A DNA stretch of 64,000 nt from Ketobacter sp. (GCF_003671495.1 NZ_RCHN01000014.1:1-64000); one strand, 5' to 3'. Shown: positions 1-8,382, counted from the stretch's first letter. A program made the numbers and translations. Notes: generated by a model not told the origin, from the letters alone.

Positions 1-28
1 AAAAGCCCGGCTGCGCAGCCGGGCTTTT
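1..28. terminator. Bidirectional rho-independent terminator
   Basis: A perfect 28-base palindrome opens the window. Two 14-base arms (AAAAGCCCGGCTGC and its complement) fold into a GC-rich hairpin that continues into a T run on the plus strand and has A bases on the other side, so it can end transcription in both directions. It lies 34 bases beyond the stop of ccmE and probably closes the ccmABCDE transcript. Confidence 0.85.
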
Positions 29-61
29 TTGTGGGGTTGTCATCGGGAATAACCCAAACGA

Positions 62-502
62 TCAACCCTGTTTTTTGGGGTGCCCGGCTTTTTCGATGGC
101 TTCCTGCACTTCAGGGGGCACATAGTTCTCATCGTGTTTGGCCAGAACTTCATCGGCTTCCACCAAGGTGCCACCAATCAGTTTGCCATGGGCGATGATG
201 CCCTGCCCTTCGCGAAACAAGTCCGGCAGGATACCCGCATAACGCACCGTGATCTGCTGGGCGTTGTCGGTGAGATCAAAGCTGACTTCCAGCTCCTCAC
301 CCCGTTTCACACTGCCGGGTACCACCAGGCCACCCACGCGAATACGACGTTCCAGGGGCGCCTTGCCTTCGGCGATTTCCGTGGGGGTAAAGAACAGGTT
401 GATGTTCTCCCGCAACGCGAAGGTAATCAATCCGGTCGCCGATGCCACCGCCACCAGGACACCCAAGACAATGACCAGCCGTTGTTTGCGTTTAGGATTC
501 AT
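62..502 (-). CDS. ccmE: Cytochrome c maturation haem chaperone CcmE
   Basis: CcmE is the periplasmic, membrane-anchored haem chaperone of system I. It binds haem covalently after CcmC loads it and passes it to the CcmF/H ligase. The 146-residue protein has a basic N-terminus, one membrane anchor (about residues 9-29) and an OB-fold domain. His123 in the motif AKHDENY, followed by Tyr127, matches the conserved haem-binding HxxxY site. The ATG overlaps the stop of ccmD (ATGA), so the two are translationally coupled. It is the last ccm gene in the window; ccmF, ccmG and ccmH would lie outside. Confidence 0.96.
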   Translation of the reverse strand: MNPKRKQRLVIVLGVLVAVASATGLITFALRENINLFFTPTEIAEGKAPLERRIRVGGLVVPGSVKRGEELEVSFDLTDNAQQITVRYAGILPDLFREGQGIIAHGKLIGGTLVEADEVLAKHDENYVPPEVQEAIEKAGHPKKQG

Positions 503-678
503 GATTCCAACTGCTCCCGTTTAGCTTTGCGTTTGATTGCTTCCACCAGCCCTTTGCGCCGCAGCAAGGGGGCGACGATGTTGGCCAGTACCACCACCAG
601 CGTGATGCCGTAAGCCGACCACACGTAAGGGCCGTGTTTGCCCATGGCAATAAAGTCAGCGAAGGTTTCAAATTCCAT
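499..678 (-). CDS. ccmD: Haem exporter accessory protein CcmD
   Basis: This is a 59-residue protein with one membrane segment (around [17 protein letters not shown]) followed by a basic tail, the usual size and topology of CcmD. The family stabilises the CcmABC complex and helps release holo-CcmE. The reading frame extends upstream inside ccmC, but the start at MEFETF fits the family and shares one base with the ccmC stop (TGATG). The end overlaps ccmE by four bases, giving tight coupling ccmC-ccmD-ccmE. Confidence 0.9.
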   Translation of the reverse strand: MEFETFADFIAMGKHGPYVWSAYGITLVVVLANIVAPLLRRKGLVEAIKRKAKREQLES

Positions 679-1424
679 CAGCAGGCTCCCACCAGTTTCT
701 TCACCCAATTGCTGCGCTGCTCCCGCAGCAACACTTCGCAGCGCGTGGACAGGATCACCATCACGGCAAACAGACAATAAAATCCGGCAATACAGGCCAA
801 CAGGGTGAACAGCATTTCAGGATCGATGGCCGAGCTGGTCATTTTGATGGAGGCCGGCTGATGCAGGGTATTCCACCACTCTACCGAATACTTGATGATG
901 GGCAAATTGACCGCCCCTACGATGCTTAGCACCGCCGTCGCGCGGGCCGCCGACTGGGCATTTTCGATGGCCGCGTTCAGCGCCATAACCCCCAGGTACA
1001 GAAACAGCAGAATCAGCATGGAGGTCAGCCGGGCATCCCACACCCACCAGGTGCCCCAGGTGGGCTTACCCCAGATGGACCCGGTCACCAGGCAGATGAA
1101 GGCAAAGGAGGCACCGATGGGCGCCACCGACTTGGCCACCATCTCGGCCATCTTCATGCGCCAAACCAGCACCACTACCCCGGCCACCGCCATCAGCATA
1201 TAGCCGGACATGGCGATGCTGGCGGCCGGCACATGGATGTAGATCACCCGATAGCTGTTGCCCTGGTATTTTTCCGGCGGGGCAAATCCCAGCCCGTAGA
1301 TCAGTCCGGGGATCAGTAACAACACCGACAGGGCCACCAGCCAAGGCAGCATCCGCCCGCTGATGTCGTAGAAATACTTGGGGGACCCCAATTTGTGATA
1401 AAGCCTTTTCAGGTATTCGAACAC
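678..1424 (-). CDS. ccmC: Haem transport/handling membrane protein CcmC
   Basis: CcmC is the inner-membrane protein that presents haem to CcmE. The 248-residue sequence has about six membrane helices and the family's tryptophan-rich haem-handling signature (WGTWWVWD), with conserved histidines in the flanking periplasmic loops (YIHVPAAS and NTLHQPAS). The start is a GTG preceded by GAGG at a spacing of five bases. It follows ccmB by about 24 bases and overlaps ccmD by one base. Length and motifs are typical. Confidence 0.96.
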   Translation of the reverse strand: MFEYLKRLYHKLGSPKYFYDISGRMLPWLVALSVLLLIPGLIYGLGFAPPEKYQGNSYRVIYIHVPAASIAMSGYMLMAVAGVVVLVWRMKMAEMVAKSVAPIGASFAFICLVTGSIWGKPTWGTWWVWDARLTSMLILLFLYLGVMALNAAIENAQSAARATAVLSIVGAVNLPIIKYSVEWWNTLHQPASIKMTSSAIDPEMLFTLLACIAGFYCLFAVMVILSTRCEVLLREQRSNWVKKLVGAC

Positions 1425-1448
1425 AGGAACCTCAAATTCATGTTCACA

Positions 1449-2174
1449 CTACTGGCTGGTGACACTGATGCGCAACGCAGCACCAATAGCAAAAGGTGCG
1501 AAGGTAAGCGCCAACACCAAAAACGCGGCCAGGTACGCCAACTGCCCCGCGTAAGGCAAGGTCATGGCGGCGGCCTCCACCGCGCTGGTACCGAAGATCA
1601 GGACCGGTATGTACAACGGCAATGCAATCACAGCCACCAGCACACCACCCTTGCGCAAACCCACCGTCAGGGCTGCGCCGATGGCACTGATCATACTCAA
1701 CACCGGCGTACCCAATAACAGACTGTACAGGGTCACCCACACTGTGTCTCGGTCCATATACAGCATCACGCTGAGAATGGGCGCCACCAGAATCAGCGGG
1801 ATGGCGGTCACTAACCAGTGCGCAATGACCTTGCCGAATGCCAGCACGAACAAGGGTTGCGGGCTCAACAGCGCCAGCTCCAGTGAGCCGTCGTCAAAAT
1901 CCTGCCGGAACAGGCTGTCCACCGATAACAGCGTGGACAACAGGGCGGCAATCCAGATCACACCCGGGCCGATCTTCTGCAAGGTGGACGGCTCCGGGCC
2001 AATGCCCAGGGGAAACAGGGCAATCACCATGACGAAGAAAAACAACGGGTTCACCATGTCCGACCGTTGACGGAAGGCAATCTTCAGATCCCGCTTCATG
2101 ATGGCCATCATACCGGACCACATGGAGGGGACTTCCACCGCCCGCAGCGGTTGAGACACTATTGGATCTGCCAA
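1449..2174 (-). CDS. ccmB: Haem exporter ABC permease CcmB
   Basis: CcmB is the membrane subunit that works with the ATPase CcmA and with CcmC/D to drive release of holo-CcmE. The 241-residue sequence has six predicted membrane helices and family signatures such as RQDFDDGSLE and LLGTPVLS. The start is uncertain. The TTG at 2174 has a strong ribosome site (GGGGAGGGGAAC) and overlaps ccmA by 16 bases. The ATG at 2123 would give 224 residues, nearer the usual family length. I kept the TTG because of its ribosome site. Confidence 0.93.
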   Translation of the reverse strand: MADPIVSQPLRAVEVPSMWSGMMAIMKRDLKIAFRQRSDMVNPLFFFVMVIALFPLGIGPEPSTLQKIGPGVIWIAALLSTLLSVDSLFRQDFDDGSLELALLSPQPLFVLAFGKVIAHWLVTAIPLILVAPILSVMLYMDRDTVWVTLYSLLLGTPVLSMISAIGAALTVGLRKGGVLVAVIALPLYIPVLIFGTSAVEAAAMTLPYAGQLAYLAAFLVLALTFAPFAIGAALRISVTSQ

Positions 2175-2818
2175 GTTCCCCTCCCCAGGCCCAATTGCAG
2201 TTTGCGGATGGTGGGCAAGTCCAACGCGTGGTGTGTGGTGATCAGGACCGAGCCGCCGCGACCGGCATGCGCCTGAATCAGGCCTTCCAGTTGCGTCACG
2301 CCCTTGCGGTCAATGGCGGTGAAAGGTTCATCCAATACCCACAGATCCGCCGGTTCCACAAACAGCCGGGCCAGGGCCACCCGCCGCTTTTGGCCGGCGG
2401 AGAGGCTATAGACCGGTACATCTTCATAGCTATATAGACCCACGTTGCTGAGGGCCTGGTCGATGCGGTCATCAAGGCCAGGAGCATGCGGGGGAATGCC
2501 TTTGAGTTGCAGTATCCAGCGCAGGTTTTCCCGCGCAGAGAGGGAGAATTTGACTCCGGTCAGATGACCGAAATAGAGTGTGTCACGGCGAAATTCGCTG
2601 TCCACCCGCCGCCGCGCCGCGCCCTGCCAGAGAATGTTGCCGCTGAAATCATCAGACAGGCCACAGAGTATCCGCAGCAAGGTGGTTTTGCCGCTGCCGT
2701 TGGGGCCTTCTATCTGCACGACCTCGCCGGGCTGGAGCGCGAAATCCAGATCGCGGATCAGGACCCGATCATCCCGCTCACAAAACAGTTTCACCGTCTG
2801 CAAAAGTGCTGTCGCCAC
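2159..2818 (-). CDS. ccmA: Haem exporter ATP-binding protein CcmA
   Basis: This 219-residue ABC ATPase energises the CcmABCD complex. It has a Walker A (GPNGSGKT, about residues 39-46), an ABC signature read as LSAGQKRR and a Walker B ending LWVLDEPF, then the switch histidine region TTHHALD. The first codon is GTG. It is the first gene of ccmABCDE and is divergent from the TauE/SafE permease at 3014. Confidence 0.95.
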   Translation of the reverse strand: MATALLQTVKLFCERDDRVLIRDLDFALQPGEVVQIEGPNGSGKTTLLRILCGLSDDFSGNILWQGAARRRVDSEFRRDTLYFGHLTGVKFSLSARENLRWILQLKGIPPHAPGLDDRIDQALSNVGLYSYEDVPVYSLSAGQKRRVALARLFVEPADLWVLDEPFTAIDRKGVTQLEGLIQAHAGRGGSVLITTHHALDLPTIRKLQLGLGRGTWQIQ

Positions 2819-2862
2819 AAACCCAGCCTAATTATTCTTGGTTAGAGTATTTAAAGCGGCCC

Positions 2863-2868
2863 ATTATA
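2863..2868 (-). promoter_or_regulatory. ccmA: Possible -10 element of the ccm operon
   Basis: On the minus strand a perfect TATAAT lies 45 bases upstream of the ccmA start, in the 195-base divergent gap to the permease gene. No good -35 hexamer is seen 16-18 bases before it, so the call rests on the -10 match and its location. Confidence 0.35.
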
Positions 2869-3013
2869 ACCAAACTTTGTACGGCTTGCCGTCCTGTATT
2901 TCATCCCCTACCATTGGCCTCCCTTTTTCAGAATACGTTTCAGGTTTCAGGATAAGATCCAGGAATCAAGGTTCCGGCCCGAAGTTCTGATCCCACCCAT
3001 TCTGGTTCACCCC

Positions 3014-3769
3014 ATGGATATTGATGCGCTTCATTTGCTCCTGCTGATTGGCTCCGGCGTTGCCGCCGGCTTTGTGAATACCATTGCCGGGGGTGGCTCC
3101 ATCTTTACTTTGCCGGCGCTGATCTTGCTGGGGATGCCGGCGGACGTGGCCAATGGCACCAACCGGGTGGGCGTGCTGCTGCAATCCCTGACCGCGGTCA
3201 GGGGCTTTGATCGCCATAACAAACTGGATCGCGATGCCGTTGCGCCCATCGTCTTGCCCACTATCGTCGGAGCCTTGCTGGGCTCGGCCATTGCCTCGGT
3301 CATTCCGGTGGAGATCCTGAAACCGGTGCTGCTGGGCACCATGATGGCGATGACCCTGTTTATCGTGCTGAAGCCTGGCTCCATCCCCGATTCTGACGAG
3401 CCGGTGTATTCCCTGCAGGAGCGCCCCGCCGCCATCGCCTGGCTGTTCTTCGCAGGCCTCTACGGGGGCTTTGTGCAGGCGGGGGTCGGCTTTATCCTGT
3501 TGACGGCACTGGCAGGGGTATTACGCTATGACCTGCTGCGGGCCAACGCCCTGAAAATGATGTGCACCCTGGTCTTCAGCCTGGTGGCGCTGGGAGTCTT
3601 CATTTATCAGGATCAGGTACTCTGGATTCCCGGCCTGATTGTGGGCCTGGGCTCCATTGTGGGGGTTCAATTGAGCGTGAAATTTGCCATCAGCGCCCGC
3701 CAGCAGACCCTGAAATGGATTCTGCTGGGGATGGCCATGCTGGTGTGTGTGGCGGCCCTGCTGAAATAA
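3014..3769 (+). CDS. TauE/SafE family (TSUP) membrane permease
   Basis: This is a 251-residue polytopic protein with about eight hydrophobic segments in the two-fold repeat pattern of the TauE/SafE sulfite/organosulfonate exporter family. The N-terminal signature GFVNTIAGGGSIFTLPAL and the following NGTNRVGVLLQS are characteristic, and the second half repeats the pattern around GGFVQAGVGFILL. Family members move sulfite, sulfoacetate or other anions; the substrate here cannot be read from sequence. It is divergent from ccmA and 68 bases upstream of the FliK-like gene, with which it may be co-transcribed. Confidence 0.9.
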   Translation: MDIDALHLLLLIGSGVAAGFVNTIAGGGSIFTLPALILLGMPADVANGTNRVGVLLQSLTAVRGFDRHNKLDRDAVAPIVLPTIVGALLGSAIASVIPVEILKPVLLGTMMAMTLFIVLKPGSIPDSDEPVYSLQERPAAIAWLFFAGLYGGFVQAGVGFILLTALAGVLRYDLLRANALKMMCTLVFSLVALGVFIYQDQVLWIPGLIVGLGSIVGVQLSVKFAISARQQTLKWILLGMAMLVCVAALLK

Positions 3770-3837
3770 CAGGGTGCCCGCGCTGCGTCGATCCGAACTA
3801 TACTTGGCAGCATGAATACGCGCTTTACACTGAATCC

Positions 3838-5721
3838 ATGATCAATTTGCCCGGCTTGCCGGCCGCCGGCTCCCAAACGGTGGCGGAGGTTCGCTCGGCC
3901 GCGGATCTGGCCCGCCAGCAGGTAAGCCAGACCATCCAGGCGGTGGTGCAGGAAGCCCGCCTGGTAGCGGAAGTCGGTGCCAATGGCAGGCCGGTGTACG
4001 AAATATTGCTGCGGGCCAATGCGGCACCGGGCACAGCGCCGCCGTTGGCTGCGGAAGCGGCGCCCCCCCCCGCAAGCCAGGCGTCGCTTAACCCGGCATC
4101 TACAACCCAAGCGCCACTAACCCAAACCCCTCTAACCCAGATCACTGCCCAGGCCATCCAGGCCCTGCGTCAGGGTCAGTCTCTGCTGATCAAAACACAG
4201 GGGGAAATCCCCCTGACAGTGGGCAGCCAGTTACTGGCCTCCGTAACACCCAACACTGGGGTGGTGATCCACCGCATTCTGCCGGCACTGGTGGCAGCCA
4301 GCCTCAGCCAGGCCTTGCGGGAATGGGTGCCACAACAACAGAGCCTGGCGCCCCTGTTCCAAGCCCTGGAGCAAACAGCGAATCAGGCTGGCGCCAACCG
4401 GGCTGTGTCTGTGCAAGCCTTGGCTGCGTCCCTGCTGCAACAGCTGCCCACACCGGAACAACTGCGCAACGCCGATCAGGTGCGCCAGGCCATCCACAAC
4501 AGCGGGCTGTTTCTGGAAAACAAAATTCGCCAGGCGGTACAACAGAACTCCGTGGCAAGCAGCAGCGCCGCCAACCACCGAACGTCGGCCAACCCATCCG
4601 CTGCGGCCCCCCCACCCGGCGCGGCCCCCCCACCTGGCGCGGCACTGCTGGACAGTTTGAAACAGGCCTCCCAACACCTGAGGAACGTGGTCAGCCGCCA
4701 GGACTCCGGTAGCGCTAACGCATCAGAGGCACCCCCCCCCAAAACCCCGCCGCTGGCATTGAATCGGGTCGTGCAAGGGGATATAAAACACCTGCTGCAA
4801 CAGCTGCAAGTCAAACTGGAGCAGGCCCAGAATACCCTGAAGGCCGAAGCAGCCCCCAACACCCCCCAGCCAGGCTCAGCGCTGGACAAAGCGCTGCCGA
4901 TCGACGCCAAATTAGCGCCGACGCCAGCAGACAGCAAACCCGGTCAACCGCCCCAGCCGGGCCAACCACAGGATGCCCGCAACCGCCCTGTGGAAGGCCG
5001 CACCGGAGAGCCCACACGCACTGACCCGCTGCACAACACACAGCGCGCAGCGACCAATCGACTGCAGGGCTACCGTAGTATTCAAGGCAGTGGTCTTCAA
5101 GGTAGTGGCTTCCAAGGCAGTGTGCCGGGAGACGGCACCCGCTCCACGCTGGAGACCTACATTCTGCCGCCGCTGCCCGGCAATATCGTGTTACAACCAC
5201 AAGCGCGCAGCAAGCTGTCGGCCAGCGGTGATATGGCCGATGCTCTGGTATCGGTTCTGTTAAAACAGGTGAAAGGCGCCATCAGTCGAATCAACCTGCA
5301 TCAGGTGGCATCGCAACCCCGCAGCCAGGACCCGGCCGCGCCTCAGCCACTGCTCAGTTTCGAGCTCCCCATTCTGCACCAGAATCAGGTGCAGATTTTT
5401 CAGTTTCGGATTGAGGAAGAACCAAGCCGGGATGAACAGGAAGCCAAAACCCTGGGCAAACGTTGGGTGGTGCAAATGGCGTTTGATGTGGAGGGACTGG
5501 GGCCCATGCTGTGTCAGATCAGCATGCTGGGGCACAGTGCCTCGGTATCGTTCTGGGCGGAATGGGAGCGCACCCTGGAACACACCCGCCGCCATTTTGA
5601 TTACCTGCAAACGGTGCTCACGGAAATGGGTTTGCGAGTGGAGAAACTGCAGGGCCACCTGGGCCTTCCCAAATCCGAGCAAGCCATCCTGCACAATCAA
5701 CTGGTGGACATCCGCACATGA
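3838..5721 (+). CDS. FliK-like protein (second hook-length-control-type protein)
   Basis: The 627-residue protein has a long low-complexity Ala/Pro/Gln-rich middle (about residues 75-440) and a compact C-terminal domain (about 510-620, LSFELPILHQNQVQ onward) resembling the FliK Flg_hook domain. The frame is open upstream, but that part overlaps the permease gene, so the ATG at 3838 (MINLPGL) is preferred. The true fliK is at 28175. Its stop overlaps the start of fhlB (ATGA), and FliK normally acts by contacting an FlhB C-domain, so the two may function as a pair. Two runs of nine C occur in frame at 4063-4071 and 4732-4740. Its exact role is not established. Confidence 0.75.
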   Translation: MINLPGLPAAGSQTVAEVRSAADLARQQVSQTIQAVVQEARLVAEVGANGRPVYEILLRANAAPGTAPPLAAEAAPPPASQASLNPASTTQAPLTQTPLTQITAQAIQALRQGQSLLIKTQGEIPLTVGSQLLASVTPNTGVVIHRILPALVAASLSQALREWVPQQQSLAPLFQALEQTANQAGANRAVSVQALAASLLQQLPTPEQLRNADQVRQAIHNSGLFLENKIRQAVQQNSVASSSAANHRTSANPSAAAPPPGAAPPPGAALLDSLKQASQHLRNVVSRQDSGSANASEAPPPKTPPLALNRVVQGDIKHLLQQLQVKLEQAQNTLKAEAAPNTPQPGSALDKALPIDAKLAPTPADSKPGQPPQPGQPQDARNRPVEGRTGEPTRTDPLHNTQRAATNRLQGYRSIQGSGLQGSGFQGSVPGDGTRSTLETYILPPLPGNIVLQPQARSKLSASGDMADALVSVLLKQVKGAISRINLHQVASQPRSQDPAAPQPLLSFELPILHQNQVQIFQFRIEEEPSRDEQEAKTLGKRWVVQMAFDVEGLGPMLCQISMLGHSASVSFWAEWERTLEHTRRHFDYLQTVLTEMGLRVEKLQGHLGLPKSEQAILHNQLVDIRT

Positions 5722-6056
5722 GCGAACATCATCCCAACCAGGCGGTGGCTCTCACCTATGACGGCAAGAGCGCTCCCTTCATCAGCGCTTCCGGTGGCAG
5801 CGAGCTGGCGGAGGAAATCATCCGCATCGCCCGGGAGCATGAGGTTCCCATCTATGAGAACCCCCAGTTGGTGGACATCCTGGCGCGCCTGGAAGTAGGT
5901 GATGAAATACCAGAACTGCTGTATCGCACCATCGCCGAAATTATTGCGTTTGTGTACATGCTGAAAGGGAAAACCCCGGCTGGATTCGATACGGACACAA
6001 GCCCCCACAACCACGTGCTCAACGGCCCCGATACACCTACAGACACCACGCCCTGA
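5718..6056 (+). CDS. fhlB: FlhB C-terminal-domain homologue FhlB
   Basis: This 112-residue protein aligns with the cytoplasmic C-domain of FlhB after its cleavage site: AVALTYDGKSAPFISASG parallels AVALKYDPQKMLAPIVVAKG in FlhB at 22389. It lacks the membrane half and the self-cleaving NPTH loop. The family is known as FhlB or FlhB-like and can modulate substrate switching of the export gate. The start overlaps the FliK-like stop by four bases. The acidic Thr/Pro-rich tail (about residues 93-112) has no counterpart in FlhB. A terminator follows at 6115. Confidence 0.82.
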   Translation: MSEHHPNQAVALTYDGKSAPFISASGGSELAEEIIRIAREHEVPIYENPQLVDILARLEVGDEIPELLYRTIAEIIAFVYMLKGKTPAGFDTDTSPHNHVLNGPDTPTDTTP

Positions 6057-6114
6057 GGGACTACCGATCTCTCATCGATCAACACCACTATTCATCGATG
6101 CCATCAGTCCCCAT

Positions 6115-6150
6115 AAAAAAAAGCGGCTTTCCCGAGGGAAAACCGCTTTT
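6115..6150. terminator. Bidirectional terminator between fhlB and the rhodanese-like gene
   Basis: The stem AAAAGCGG/CCGCTTTT continues, after one mismatch, as TTTCCC/GGGAAA around a GA loop. A run on one side and T run on the other allow termination of both convergent genes. Confidence 0.8.
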
Positions 6151-6225
6151 AATGCGAGCACCAGGCTATACGAGCACTTGGTTGTACGAGCGTTGGTTAT
6201 ACGAATCCAATACGGTGATACAGGC

Positions 6226-6681
6226 CTACTGAATGACGCTGTCCACCTGTACACTACGACCGGCCATTTTCAGTTCAACCGGAAAGTCTGCCGCCATCCA
6301 GGAATAAAACCCTTCCCGGAAGTAATACACCTTACTGTAGCCCCAGTTGGAGGCGAAGTAGCTGGCCATGGCACTGCTGACATTGAGCGGGCTGCTGGTG
6401 TAAAACACGATGGGCGTGGAACGATCCAGCTCTTTGGAAATGTACAGCACGGCAAATTCGCTGGCGTTGAAATCCAGGTTCACCGAGCCCTGAATATGGC
6501 CCAGGCTCCAGGACTGCGCATCCCGAACATCAATGAACACCGCGCCATCATCAAACAGGGTTTTGGCCTGTTCCAGATCCACCGTTTCTGCACCGTTCAC
6601 AGCTTCCGGCGCTTCCGCCATGGCGACCACTGAGCACAATAAAAACGCCAGACTACCCACTACTTTCGCAAAATGCTTCAT
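6226..6681 (-). CDS. Secreted rhodanese-like protein lacking the catalytic cysteine
   Basis: The 151-residue protein has a signal peptide (cleavage near VAMA-EAPEAV) and one rhodanese fold: the CH2A-like FIDVRDAQSWSLGHIQGSVN is clear. Where active rhodaneses carry the YC loop Cys, this protein reads FYTSSPLNVSSAM, with Thr in place of Cys and no Cys elsewhere in the mature domain. It is therefore unlikely to transfer sulfur and may be a binding or scaffold protein in the periplasm. It is monocistronic, facing the fhlB terminator, and separated from the chemotaxis operon by about 170 bases. Function is unknown. Confidence 0.8.
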   Translation of the reverse strand: MKHFAKVVGSLAFLLCSVVAMAEAPEAVNGAETVDLEQAKTLFDDGAVFIDVRDAQSWSLGHIQGSVNLDFNASEFAVLYISKELDRSTPIVFYTSSPLNVSSAMASYFASNWGYSKVYYFREGFYSWMAADFPVELKMAGRSVQVDSVIQ

Positions 6682-6849
6682 ACGATTACACCCGGACAGG
6701 CTCTTGAAAACTCTTTATGAGTATAGGTGTGGGGGGTGTGGCGAGTTGGAATATTTGGCTCTAAGAATAGGGAAATCTATTCGCAAGACTTTGAATTTTA
6801 TAGAACTATTTTAAGCAAAGCGCCAGAAAGAAAGACACAACGAAGGCAC

Positions 6850-7257
6850 TTAGGGTTTTTTCGCGGGCTGCTTGCTTACCAGTGCCATTAATTTGGCTTC
6901 AGAGCGCGAAGGAGACTCCTCCTCCACCGGCTCCATATCCCTGCCTTTCAAAACCCGATCCGCCTGCCGGCGAAACAGATGTTCACTGCTCTGGTTGGTG
7001 ATGTCTTCCTGGCGGTCCAAAGCCTGGTTCAGGCGCTTTTCAGCGTTCATCAGTCGTTGTCCAATACCGACCGAACCGGTGTTCAGAAATTCGATTTTAC
7101 TTTCCAGGCTTTTCAATCGGTTCTCCAGGGCTTGCTTCTCTTGCAGCAATTGCCCTTGGCTGTGCTTCATTTTTTGCACTTGCAACAACAGAAACACCAT
7201 GCCGGTGGTCAACAGCACCGCAATCAAAACCCCTAACCAGAACTGATCTATGTACAT
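6850..7257 (-). CDS. DUF2802-type membrane coiled-coil protein of the chemotaxis operon
   Basis: The 135-residue protein has one N-terminal membrane helix (about residues 7-27), a coiled coil (KQALENRLKSLESKIEFL, about 38-85) and a C-terminal segment with SSEHLFRRQADRVLKG. It resembles the DUF2802 proteins found after cheW in Pseudomonas-type flagellar clusters; no function has been proven. The ATG at 7257 (MYIDQFW) places the helix at the N-terminus and leaves a 10-base gap to cheW. A longer frame from 7299 would overlap cheW. Confidence 0.78.
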   Translation of the reverse strand: MYIDQFWLGVLIAVLLTTGMVFLLLQVQKMKHSQGQLLQEKQALENRLKSLESKIEFLNTGSVGIGQRLMNAEKRLNQALDRQEDITNQSSEHLFRRQADRVLKGRDMEPVEEESPSRSEAKLMALVSKQPAKKP

Positions 7258-7267
7258 AGCAGCCTCA

Positions 7268-7750
7268 CTAGAATCCCATGGCCATGCCCACACCACCACT
7301 GGCGTTGTCGATCATGCGCTCCAGGTCGATCAATATCAGCAACTCTTCATGCTTATTACACACCCCGGTGATGAACTTGGATGTCTCCTCGTTCCCCACG
7401 TTGGGGGCCTTTTCAATTTCGGACTCATTGAGATAAGTGACTTCCGCGACGCTGTCCACCAGCATGCCGATCACCTGTTTATCCACCTCGACGATCACAA
7501 TGCGGGTGTTGTTGTCGATGTCGCCGGAACTCAGCCCAAACCGGATACGGGTATCAATGACCGTGACCACGTTACCCCGCAGATTGATGATTCCCAGCAC
7601 AAAATACGGCGCACCGGGCACCGGGGTGATCTCGGTGTAGCGCAGCACCTCACGGATCTGCATCACGTTCACACCATAGATCTCATCGCCCAATCGAAAC
7701 GTACCCCATTGTGTTACCTGGTCATCGGAGGCAGCTTCCGCTCTGGCCAT
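7268..7750 (-). CDS. cheW: Chemotaxis coupling protein CheW (copy 1)
   Basis: CheW bridges chemoreceptors and the kinase CheA in the cytoplasmic array. The 160-residue protein is a full single-domain CheW with the usual core (YGVNVMQIREVLRY, GIINLRGNVVTVIDTR, GMLVDSVAEV). It is strikingly similar to the neighbouring copy at 7845-8327, with long identical stretches in the central strands, so the pair looks like a tandem duplication. It has its own upstream gap of 94 bases with a sigma-54-like motif. Confidence 0.95.
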   Translation of the reverse strand: MARAEAASDDQVTQWGTFRLGDEIYGVNVMQIREVLRYTEITPVPGAPYFVLGIINLRGNVVTVIDTRIRFGLSSGDIDNNTRIVIVEVDKQVIGMLVDSVAEVTYLNESEIEKAPNVGNEETSKFITGVCNKHEELLILIDLERMIDNASGGVGMAMGF

Positions 7751-7817
7751 AATCAGGACTCCTGCAGTCTTTCCTTAACGTCAAATTTCTATCGCAACAG
7801 GCCGCAATTGAGAAAAA

Positions 7818-7833
7818 TGCAGCTTGCATGCCA
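7818..7833 (-). promoter_or_regulatory. cheW: Sigma-54-type promoter motif before cheW copy 1
   Basis: The minus strand reads TGGCATGCAAGCTGCA. GG and GC are separated by exactly ten bases, and the flanks match the TGGCAC-N5-TTGC consensus with two differences. It lies in the gap between the two cheW genes, about 70 bases before the start codon. Confidence 0.5.
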
Positions 7834-7844
7834 ATTACCCTTGA

Positions 7845-8327
7845 TCAGATGGCTTCCAGTTCCGCCCACTCGTCGTCCGTGAGCAGCTTATCCAGCTCCA
7901 GCAGGATCAACAGTTCGCCATCCTTGTGGCAAACGCCCTGGATGTAGCGGGCGCTTTCATCGTTACCCACATTGGGAGAGCTGTCGATTTCCGACTGGCG
8001 CAGGTAAACCACCTCCGCCACGCTGTCCACCAGGATGCCGATCACGTGACCATTGGCTTCAATGATCACAATACGCGTGTTGTCGGTGATCTCCCCTTTG
8101 GGCAGACCGAATCGCAGGCGGGTATCGATCACCGTCACCACATTGCCGCGCAGGTTGATGATGCCCAGTACATGGTACGAGCCCCCTGGCACGGGGGCGA
8201 TGTCCGTAAAACGGAGCACCTCTTGCACCTGCATTACGTTGATGCCATAGGTTTCCCCCGCCAGTTGGAAGGTGACCCATTGGATGACGGGATCGTCGCT
8301 GGAACGGGATTGTGCTGTATTTGCCAT
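7845..8327 (-). CDS. cheW: Chemotaxis coupling protein CheW (copy 2)
   Basis: This is a second complete CheW, also 160 residues, with the same core motifs (YGINVMQVQEVLRF, GIINLRGNVVTVIDTR, GILVDSVAEV). It differs from copy 1 mainly at the N-terminus and in the last 25 residues (acidic DDEWAELEAI here, Gly/Met-rich in copy 1). Pseudomonas-type clusters usually have one cheW here. The copies may couple different receptors or tune array composition. It follows parP after 130 bases. Confidence 0.94.
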   Translation of the reverse strand: MANTAQSRSSDDPVIQWVTFQLAGETYGINVMQVQEVLRFTDIAPVPGGSYHVLGIINLRGNVVTVIDTRLRFGLPKGEITDNTRIVIIEANGHVIGILVDSVAEVVYLRQSEIDSSPNVGNDESARYIQGVCHKDGELLILLELDKLLTDDEWAELEAI

Positions 8328-8354
8328 AGTTATATGCCACTCGATTTTGATGAC

Positions 8355-8382
8355 ACTTCGGCCAGTTTAACTGGTTGTTTTA
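8355..8382 (-). promoter_or_regulatory. Possible sigma-28 (FliA) promoter before cheW copy 2
   Basis: On the minus strand TAAA is followed after 16 bases by GCCGAAGT, near the FliA consensus TAAA-N15-GCCGATAA. Spacing is off by one and two -10 bases differ, so this is a weak call. Confidence 0.3.

Noticed and set aside
3562-3837. Upstream 92-codon extension of the FliK-like frame.
   Set aside because: It lies inside the TauE/SafE permease gene in another frame; the in-frame ATG at 3838 makes more sense.
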